64,000 nt of DNA from Halomonas sp. JB37 (GTDB lineage Bacteria > Pseudomonadota > Gammaproteobacteria > Pseudomonadales > Halomonadaceae). The stretch is from assembly GCF_002332255.1 (NCBI RefSeq), contig NZ_NRGW01000001.1, positions 1,922,001 through 1,986,000 on the forward strand, read 5' to 3'. The notes under the pieces were generated by a model. The model searched no databases. It was not told where the DNA came from and saw nothing but the letters and a program-made list of their open reading frames with translations. The translations under genes were made by a program, and so were the position numbers. Of this stretch, positions 57,806-64,000 are shown piece by piece (the stretch's first letter is position 1; the number at the start of each line of letters is the position of its first letter).

Positions 57806-59248
57806 ATGGCAAGCGAAGAAATGGAACAGTTGGTTCGTCGCGAATACAAAGATGGTTTTGTAACGGATATTGAGAGCGACACCCTGCCACCTGGCCTTGA
57901 TGAAAATACCATCGCCTTTATTTCGAATAAAAAGGGTGAGCCGGAATGGATGCTGGAGTGGCGTCTTGATGCCTATCGCCAGTGGTTGAAGATGAAAGCT
58001 CCTTCCTGGGCACATCTTGATTATCCGCCGATTGATTACCAGTCGATCTCCTATTTCAGTGCGCCAAAACGGCCTGAAGATGGCCCGCAAAGTTTGGATG
58101 AAGTAGATCCTAAACTGCTCGAAACCTATGAAAAGCTGGGTATTCCGCTGCATGAGCGCGCGGCCCTTGCTGGTGTTGCGGTAGACGCGGTGTTTGACTC
58201 CGTTTCTGTCACCACAACGTTTAAGAAAGAGCTTGGCGAAGCAGGCGTTATTTTCTGCTCGATTTCAGAGGCTATCCGCGACTATCCAGAGCTGATCAAG
58301 CAATACTTGGGTACGGTCGTTCCCGTGGCGGACAACTATTTTGCGGCGCTGAACTCCGCGGTGTTTACCGATGGCTCCTTTGTGTTTGTTCCTGAAGGCG
58401 TCACCTGCCCGATGGAGCTGTCTACCTACTTCCGTATTAACGCGGCCAACACCGGCCAGTTTGAGCGCACCCTGATTATTTGTGAAAGCCGCGCTCAAGT
58501 ATCGTATTTAGAAGGTTGCACCGCGCCGATGCGCGATGAAAACCAGCTTCACGCGGCAGTCGTAGAGCTTGTTGCGCTGGATGATGCTTATATCAAATAT
58601 TCCACCGTGCAGAACTGGTATCCCGGCGATGAAAATGGCGTAGGCGGTATTTATAACTTTGTCACTAAGCGCGGCGATTGCCGTGGCGATCGTTCACGGA
58701 TTAGCTGGACACAGGTCGAGACCGGCTCAGCGATTACCTGGAAATATCCTTCCTGCATGCTTCGCGGTAAAGACAGTATCGGCGAGTTTTACTCCGTGGC
58801 GGTGACTAACGGTCGCCAGCAGGCGGATACCGGCACCAAGATGGTTCACATTGGCGAAGGCAGTCGTTCTTATATCGTCTCTAAAGGCATTTCGGCGGGT
58901 AAGAGCAATCAATCCTATCGTGGACTGGTTAAAATTGGGCCGCGTGCCAAAGGCGCGCGCAACTTTACCCAGTGTGATTCCTTGCTGATCGGTGATAAGT
59001 GCGGAGCACACACTTTTCCTTACCAGGAAATTGGCAACAGCACGGCGACCATTGAGCACGAAGCGACCACATCGAAAATTGGCGAAGATCAGCTGTTCTA
59101 CTGCAAGAGCCGCGGTATTTCAGAAGAAGATGCGGTGAGCATGATCGTCAATGGTTTCTGTAAAGACGTTTTCCAAGAGCTGCCCATGGAGTTCGCTGTA
59201 GAAGCCGAAGCGCTGCTCAACGTGACCCTGGAAGGCGCGGTTGGCTAA
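57806..59248 (+). CDS. sufB: Fe-S cluster assembly protein SufB
   Basis: This 480-residue scaffold subunit of SufBC2D receives sulfur and iron to build clusters in the cytosol. The family is clear from [73 protein letters not shown]-type region ([18 protein letters not shown]) and [21 protein letters not shown], in which a Cys and His are involved in cluster assembly. Length is normal. Confidence 0.96.
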   Translation: MASEEMEQLVRREYKDGFVTDIESDTLPPGLDENTIAFISNKKGEPEWMLEWRLDAYRQWLKMKAPSWAHLDYPPIDYQSISYFSAPKRPEDGPQSLDEVDPKLLETYEKLGIPLHERAALAGVAVDAVFDSVSVTTTFKKELGEAGVIFCSISEAIRDYPELIKQYLGTVVPVADNYFAALNSAVFTDGSFVFVPEGVTCPMELSTYFRINAANTGQFERTLIICESRAQVSYLEGCTAPMRDENQLHAAVVELVALDDAYIKYSTVQNWYPGDENGVGGIYNFVTKRGDCRGDRSRISWTQVETGSAITWKYPSCMLRGKDSIGEFYSVAVTNGRQQADTGTKMVHIGEGSRSYIVSKGISAGKSNQSYRGLVKIGPRAKGARNFTQCDSLLIGDKCGAHTFPYQEIGNSTATIEHEATTSKIGEDQLFYCKSRGISEEDAVSMIVNGFCKDVFQELPMEFAVEAEALLNVTLEGAVG

Positions 59249-59321
59249 GCAGTTCGCTGTTCATCCTATTTAATTTATCAGTGTCGCCGCGGCGGCTCGC
59301 CAGAATCAAAAGGTAATCAAC

Positions 59322-60071
59322 ATGTTGCAAGTGAAAGATTTACACGTCACCGTCGAAGACAAAGAAATTCTTAAAGGCCTTACCCTGACCATCAATGCGG
59401 GTGAAGTGCACGCTATCATGGGGCCGAACGGCGCGGGTAAATCGACACTGTCGGCAGTCATCGCCGGTAAAGACGGCTACGAAGTTACCCAGGGTACGAT
59501 TACCTTTGAAGGCAAAGATGTGCTGGAAATGGAAATTGAGGAGCGTGCCCAAGCCGGCTTGCTGCTGGGTTTCCAATATCCGGTTGAGATTCCAGGGGTT
59601 AAAAATATCTACCTGCTGAAGTCTGCCCTGAATGCCCAGCGCGTCGCGCGCGGTGAAGGTGAAATGCCGGCACCTGAATTCATGAAGCTGGTGAAAGAGA
59701 AGCTAGGCTTTATGAAAATGGATGCAAGTTTCCTGCAGCGCGCCGTTAACGAAGGCTTTTCGGGCGGCGAGAAAAAGCGCAACGAGATCCTGCAAATGCT
59801 GGTGCTTCAGCCCAAACTTGCCATGCTGGATGAAATAGATTCAGGACTGGATATCGATGCGATGAAGGTTGTCGCCGACGGCGTCAATAGCCTGCGTGCT
59901 GCTGATCGCGCCATTTTGCTGGTCACGCATTATCAGCGCCTGCTGGATTACATCGTGCCAGACAAAGTTCACGTTTTGGTCGATGGTCGTATCGTGAAAA
60001 CCGGCGACGCTGAGCTGGCCAAGCAGCTTGAGAGCAACGGCTATGAAGGTATCGAGGAGTCTGTGGCATGA
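59322..60071 (+). CDS. sufC: Fe-S cluster assembly ATPase SufC
   Basis: This is a 249-residue ABC-type ATPase of the SufBC2D complex. Walker A is GPNGAGKSTLSAVIAG, with the Q-loop in LGFQYPVEIPGV, the SufC-type signature FSGGEKKRNEILQML, and Walker B LAMLDEIDSGLDID. Its last bases overlap the sufD start (ATGA). Confidence 0.96.
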   Translation: MLQVKDLHVTVEDKEILKGLTLTINAGEVHAIMGPNGAGKSTLSAVIAGKDGYEVTQGTITFEGKDVLEMEIEERAQAGLLLGFQYPVEIPGVKNIYLLKSALNAQRVARGEGEMPAPEFMKLVKEKLGFMKMDASFLQRAVNEGFSGGEKKRNEILQMLVLQPKLAMLDEIDSGLDIDAMKVVADGVNSLRAADRAILLVTHYQRLLDYIVPDKVHVLVDGRIVKTGDAELAKQLESNGYEGIEESVA

Positions 60072-61408
60072 GCGATACGCAAAACTTTTTAGATACGCTG
60101 AAGGCGCGTAGCTCTCGCTATAAGGCGGAGCCGACGTGGATTGCTGCTCGTCGCCAGGCCGGTGCTGCGCGCTTTGAAGCGCTCGGCTTTCCTACTCGCC
60201 GTGACGAGGAGTGGAAGTATACGGATGTACGCTCAATTGCACAGGGCAGCTTTGCGCTTGCCGATAATGCCGAGTTCTCCCAGGCTGCTGCCGCTGCGCT
60301 GACACTGCCGATTGATGCTTACCGCTTGACCTTCGTCGATGGTGTTTTTTCATCAGCGCTGTCGGATGTTGAATCACTGCCCTCAAGCGTTCAAGTGCTG
60401 CCGCTTTCTAGGGCGCTAGAGGAAAATCACGAAGCGGTAGGTGGCCCGCTTGGCCGTCTCACCGGCGTAGATTTTTCACCCTTTGCTGCGCTGAACACAG
60501 CGTTTATGGAAGAGGGCGCCGTGGTACGTATTGCGCCCGGAACGATCGTTGAGAAGCCGATTCTTCTGCAGTTCCTGTCCCGTGCAGGTAAGCCTATGAT
60601 GAGCCATCCTCGTGTGCTGGTTACAGCCGGTGGCCGTAGCGAAGCGACGTTGATTGAGCACTATGCAGGTGAAAGTGACGCGGCTAACTTCACGAACGTG
60701 GTGGCCGAGCTCATGCTTGATCGGGGCGCGATACTGGCGCATTACAAGCTGCAAGAAGCGCCGCTGGGCGACCTGCATGTGGCGAGTATTCACGTCGAGC
60801 AGGCGCGCGATACGCGCTATACCTCTTACAACCTGAGCCTAGGCGGTGCGCTGGTGCGTAACGACCTCATCAGTGATCTGAATGGTGAAGGGGCAGAAAC
60901 CAATTTCTATGGTTTGTTCTTTGGGCAGGGCCGTCAGCACGTCGATAACCACACCAAGGTTAACCATAATGCGCCGCTCACGTTCTCTAATGAGAACTAC
61001 AAGGGTATTTTGGACGACCGCGCCCACGGCGTATTTAACGGCAAAGTGTATGTGAAGCGCGATAGCCAAAAAATTGAAGGCTTTCAGAGCAATAAAAACC
61101 TGCTGTTATCTGATCGTGCTCATGTTGATGCCAAGCCTGAGCTGGAGATCTACGCCGACGACGTTAAGTGCTCTCACGGCACCACCACGGGCCAGTTGGA
61201 TGAAGATGCTATTTACGCACTGCGCACGCGTGGTATTGATGAAGCAACGGCCCGTGGACTGCTAACACTCGCGTTTGCTGGTGAAGTGCTGGACAAAGTT
61301 ACCTTGGATGCGATTGCAGAGCGCGTTGAGCTAGCCGTTGCCGGTAAGCTACCAGAGCGCTTCAACCTTGCTGGGCTTGTTGAAGCAGCCGTCGCACTTA
61401 ACGACTAG
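60068..61408 (+). CDS. sufD: Fe-S cluster assembly protein SufD
   Basis: This is a 446-residue partner of SufB. The N-terminal helices include FPTRRDEEWKYTDVRSIA. The beta-helix core ends with HNAPLTFSNENYKGILDDRAHGVFNGKVYV and QKIEGFQSNKNLLLSDRAHVDAKPELEIYADDVKCSHGTTTGQLDEDAIYALRTRGID, the family signature with the conserved Cys and His near the SufB interface. It overlaps sufC by four bases. Confidence 0.95.
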   Translation: MSDTQNFLDTLKARSSRYKAEPTWIAARRQAGAARFEALGFPTRRDEEWKYTDVRSIAQGSFALADNAEFSQAAAAALTLPIDAYRLTFVDGVFSSALSDVESLPSSVQVLPLSRALEENHEAVGGPLGRLTGVDFSPFAALNTAFMEEGAVVRIAPGTIVEKPILLQFLSRAGKPMMSHPRVLVTAGGRSEATLIEHYAGESDAANFTNVVAELMLDRGAILAHYKLQEAPLGDLHVASIHVEQARDTRYTSYNLSLGGALVRNDLISDLNGEGAETNFYGLFFGQGRQHVDNHTKVNHNAPLTFSNENYKGILDDRAHGVFNGKVYVKRDSQKIEGFQSNKNLLLSDRAHVDAKPELEIYADDVKCSHGTTTGQLDEDAIYALRTRGIDEATARGLLTLAFAGEVLDKVTLDAIAERVELAVAGKLPERFNLAGLVEAAVALND

Positions 61409-61460
61409 CTCAACCACTCGCTTAACCACCCGCTCTCAAGGGCTATACCAGGAGTGATTG

Positions 61461-62720
61461 ATGCCACATACCGTTACTGAGCCTACGCGTGTGAAAGCGC
61501 CGTTTGATGTTATGCGACTGCGTCAGGATTTCCCGATCCTGGCGCGTGAGGTGCATGGCAAGCCGCTGATCTACCTGGATAACGCGGCGACGAGTCAGAC
61601 GCCTCAGTCGGTGATTGACGTATTTAGCGATTACTACTCACGCTATAACGCCAATATTCACCGCGGGCTGCATACCCTGGCCGATGAGGCGACGGCGGCG
61701 TTTGAAGGCACTCGTCACCGGGTAAAGGAGTTTCTTAACGCGGAAGATGCGCGTCAGGTTATCTTTACTCGCGGCACGACCGAGGCGATCAATTTAGTCG
61801 TTCAAAGCTGGGGGCGTCAGCACCTTGCCTCTGGCGATGAAGTGCTGATCTCAATGTTGGAGCATCATTCTAATATTGTGCCCTGGCAGCTGTTGGCCGC
61901 TGAGATTGGTTTTACCATTAAGGTCATTCCCGTTGAAGCCAATGGCGCGCTGGATATGGCAGCCTACCGCGCACTGCTCAGTGAGCGCACCCAGCTTGTT
62001 GCGGTCAATCACGTGTCTAATGCGTTTGGGACCATTAATCCCGTGCAGGAAATGGCCGCATTAGCGCATCAGTATGGCGCGCTCATTTTAATTGACGGTG
62101 CCCAGGCAGCGCCTCATCAAGTCGTCGATGTGCAGGCGATCGATGCCGATTTCTATGCGTTTTCGGGCCACAAAGTCTATGGGCCAACTGGCGTAGGCGT
62201 ATTGTACGGTAAGCAGGCGCTCCTGGAAGCCATGCCTCCTTGGCAGGGCGGTGGTGAGATGATTCAATCCGTCTCGTTTGATGCGGGTACCACCTTTGCC
62301 GCTATTCCGCATAAATTTGAAGCGGGTACGCCGGCTATTGCTGAAGTCATCGCCCTTGGCAAGGCGCTGGAGTGGGTTGAGAGCGTTGGCATCACGGCCA
62401 TTGGCGCGTGGGAAGGGCGACTTCTCGATCACGCTACGCAAGCAGTTAGCTGTATCGATGGGCTGCGTATTTTAGGCACTGCGCCTCAAAAAGCCGGCGT
62501 GCTTTCGTTTGTAGTCGACGGCGCACACTCCCAAGATATTGGCCTGCTGATTGACCAGCTGGGTGTCGCTATTCGTACGGGGCATCACTGTGCGCAGCCG
62601 TTGCTCGCCCATTTTGGCGTTGACGCTACCTGTCGTGCATCATTTGCTGCGTATAATACGCTCGAAGAAGTGGATCACTTTATTGAAGCACTCAACCGTG
62701 TCATTGGTATGGTGCGTTAA
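61461..62720 (+). CDS. sufS: Cysteine desulfurase SufS
   Basis: This is a 419-residue PLP enzyme that takes sulfur from cysteine for cluster assembly. It has IYLDNAATSQTPQSVIDVF, the PLP-lysine motif YAFSGHKVYGPTGVGVLYG, and the persulfide cysteine in AIRTGHHCAQPLLAHFG, in the group II (SufS) arrangement. ATG 61461 follows GGAG by six bases. No SufE or SufU partner gene appears before the window's end. Confidence 0.95.
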   Translation: MPHTVTEPTRVKAPFDVMRLRQDFPILAREVHGKPLIYLDNAATSQTPQSVIDVFSDYYSRYNANIHRGLHTLADEATAAFEGTRHRVKEFLNAEDARQVIFTRGTTEAINLVVQSWGRQHLASGDEVLISMLEHHSNIVPWQLLAAEIGFTIKVIPVEANGALDMAAYRALLSERTQLVAVNHVSNAFGTINPVQEMAALAHQYGALILIDGAQAAPHQVVDVQAIDADFYAFSGHKVYGPTGVGVLYGKQALLEAMPPWQGGGEMIQSVSFDAGTTFAAIPHKFEAGTPAIAEVIALGKALEWVESVGITAIGAWEGRLLDHATQAVSCIDGLRILGTAPQKAGVLSFVVDGAHSQDIGLLIDQLGVAIRTGHHCAQPLLAHFGVDATCRASFAAYNTLEEVDHFIEALNRVIGMVR

Positions 62721-62742
62721 GGCCAGTTCTTTAAGGATAGTT

Positions 62743-63312
62743 ATGGATCTTGAGCAAGTCGCGAGTCTCGAACGAGGCCAACAGCTACCGCTACAGCGTG
62801 ATGTGGATGCTATTGCCATACCGTTTGGTAAAACGGAAACGCTGGCCGAAGATAGCATTGTGAGCGTAATGCAAGCGAAAGGCAGCTCGGTGAGCGTCGG
62901 TTTTGAGGGGCGTCTCTATCTGGTCGAAGGGCGCAATTTAGACGCCTTAGGTCTTGAGGCATTGCCGCGCCCGACGCTGCCAGAAACAGCGTCTGAGGAA
63001 GAGATCGAGCAATTTGTGTGGGATCAGCTGCGCACCTGTTTCGACCCCGAAATTCCCGTTAATATCGTTGATTTAGGGCTGGTTTATGGATGCCGTATTG
63101 ATCGGCTAATCAGTGGCGAACGCATTGCCACTATCCGCATGACGTTGACTGCTCCCGGCTGTGGTATGGGGGATGTGATTGCGGCAGACGCGAGAAATAA
63201 AATTCTTGGCGCACCGCAGATTAGCAAAGTGCACACTGAGATTGTCTTCAGCCCTCCTTGGAGCCGTGACATGATGAGTGACGAGGCCAAGCTTGAACTC
63301 GGCATGTTTTAA
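62743..63312 (+). CDS. sufT: Putative Fe-S cluster assembly protein SufT
   Basis: This is a 189-residue protein. The C-terminal MIP18/DUF59 domain starts at EEEIEQFVWDQLRTCFDPEIPVNIVDLGLVYGCRI and has TAPGCGMGDVIAADARNKIL and VFSPPWSRDMMSDEAKLELGM, the typical SufT sequence. The N-terminal 80 residues are the SufT-specific extension. ATG 62743 has AAGGA ahead of it; the longer frame overlaps sufS in another phase and is rejected. It acts in Fe-S maturation. Confidence 0.92.
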   Translation: MDLEQVASLERGQQLPLQRDVDAIAIPFGKTETLAEDSIVSVMQAKGSSVSVGFEGRLYLVEGRNLDALGLEALPRPTLPETASEEEIEQFVWDQLRTCFDPEIPVNIVDLGLVYGCRIDRLISGERIATIRMTLTAPGCGMGDVIAADARNKILGAPQISKVHTEIVFSPPWSRDMMSDEAKLELGMF

Positions 63313-63330
63313 TTTCGGCTGGGGCGCTGG

Positions 63331-64000
63331 ATGTATAACGCGGTTTTGAAAGGGATTAAGCGCTTATTAATGTCGCTAGGAGCACTTTTGCTGCTGGCGG
63401 CGTTGCTGTTTATAGCCGGTAATTTATGGGTAGTCGCCACCACCGCCGCTTATATTGAGCAGCAGCCCTTGCAGTGCCGTGCCGACAAAGTGGGCATTGT
63501 GTTTGGTACGTCTCACTGGACGCGCAGCGGCGTGCGTAACCCTCATTTTCATGCGCGCATGCGCACCGCTGCCGCGTTAATTGAACAGTCTCAGGTTGAG
63601 CACCTGCTGTTGTCAGGTGATAATCGCACCAAGGCCTATAATGAGCCGCGAGCAATGTGGCGCGATCTTCATCGGCGCGGCGTCGCGGCCGAACGGCTTA
63701 CCATGGATTTTGCAGGCTTTAGTACCTATGACACGCTGGCGCGTGCGCGAGATGTGTTTCAGTTAGATGAAGCGTTGTTGATTACCCAAAGCTGGCATCT
63801 ACCGAGGGCCGTGTTTATTGGTCGTGCACTTGGGATGGATGTGGCTGGGTGTGTGGCCGATGATCCAACGGCAGGGGTTGAGTGGGGTTTGAAGGTGCGT
63901 GAGTGGGCGGCGCGTGTGGCCACCCTAGGAGATCTTTATATTTGGAACAGGCAGCCGTATTTTCTGGGATCGCCGGAGCCCATTAGATTGCCAAAGAGGA
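63331..64000 (+). CDS. SanA/YdcF family (DUF218) membrane protein, partial
   Basis: The frame is open to the right edge, with 223 codons seen. One N-terminal membrane segment (LLMSLGALLLLAALLFIAGNLWVV) is followed by the DUF218/SanA domain: DKVGIVFGTSHWTRSGVRNPHF, HLLLSGDNRTKAYNEPRAMWRDL, DFAGFSTYDTLARARDVF and LITQSWHLPRAVFIGRALGM. E. coli SanA is linked to envelope barrier function (vancomycin exclusion) and is about 239 residues, so little is missing. It follows sufT by 18 bp but is likely functionally separate. Confidence 0.88.
   Translation, partial: MYNAVLKGIKRLLMSLGALLLLAALLFIAGNLWVVATTAAYIEQQPLQCRADKVGIVFGTSHWTRSGVRNPHFHARMRTAAALIEQSQVEHLLLSGDNRTKAYNEPRAMWRDLHRRGVAAERLTMDFAGFSTYDTLARARDVFQLDEALLITQSWHLPRAVFIGRALGMDVAGCVADDPTAGVEWGLKVREWAARVATLGDLYIWNRQPYFLGSPEPIRLPKR

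Overview
The window reads as a chromosomal segment of a gammaproteobacterium of the family Halomonadaceae (Halomonas/Vreelandella type). The support is the 16S rRNA gene, the gene families present (FadBA, SUF, NorM-type MATE, RlmM, EpmC, ArsCB) and the GC-moderate codon use of the core genes. This placement comes from reading, not from a database search.

Layout. 1-5.4 kb: the end of a TauE/SafE permease, then a pstSCAB phosphate-uptake operon behind a good Pho box. 5.5-12.1 kb: fatty or carboxylic acid catabolism genes (thiolase, TetR regulator, CoA ligase, 3-hydroxyacyl-CoA dehydrogenase, large acyl-CoA dehydrogenase), with a PsrA-like operator in front of the last one. 12.2-17.7 kb: a complete 16S-23S-5S rRNA operon with promoter, boxA elements, processing stems and terminator, but no tRNA genes. 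17.8-22.8 kb: rlmM, a small monooxygenase-fold protein, a TusA-like gene, a hypothetical gene, a DUF3080-type lipoprotein and a MATE exporter.

23.16-34.40 kb: an AT-rich mobile island of about 11.25 kb inserted inside epmC (EF-P hydroxylase), splitting the host gene exactly in its HEISH motif. The left end carries a four-gene recombinase module: three large tyrosine-recombinase-type proteins plus a small coiled-coil protein in overlapping order. This matches the ginABCD architecture of GInt genomic islands. The first cargo gene is a complete, divergent epmC homologue, so the element appears to replace the gene it breaks. Next come a small winged-helix protein with an unknown partner. On the opposite strand is a translationally coupled pair: a P-loop ATPase with a zinc ribbon and a helix-hairpin-helix tail, and a protein with a HEPN-type R-x4-H motif. 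This ATPase-HEPN pair is framed by an inverted repeat of about 120 bp and is the best candidate for an undescribed (probably defence) system.

34.8-49.4 kb: core genes again, namely a TatD nuclease, an orphan periplasmic binding protein, a second acyl-CoA catabolic cluster (two CoA ligases, acyl-CoA dehydrogenase, thiolase) with an AraC-family regulator, the ABC-F protein Uup, a universal stress protein, a MarR regulator and a DUF5924/DUF2914-type membrane protein. 49.6-53.0 kb: fadBA, the beta-oxidation complex. 53.1-57.0 kb: arsC-arsB and four small genes. 57.0-63.3 kb: a SUF iron-sulfur cluster operon (Rrf2 regulator, sufB, sufC, sufD, sufS, sufT) behind an IscR-type-1-like operator and a possible Fur box. 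The window ends inside a SanA/YdcF-type (DUF218) membrane protein gene.
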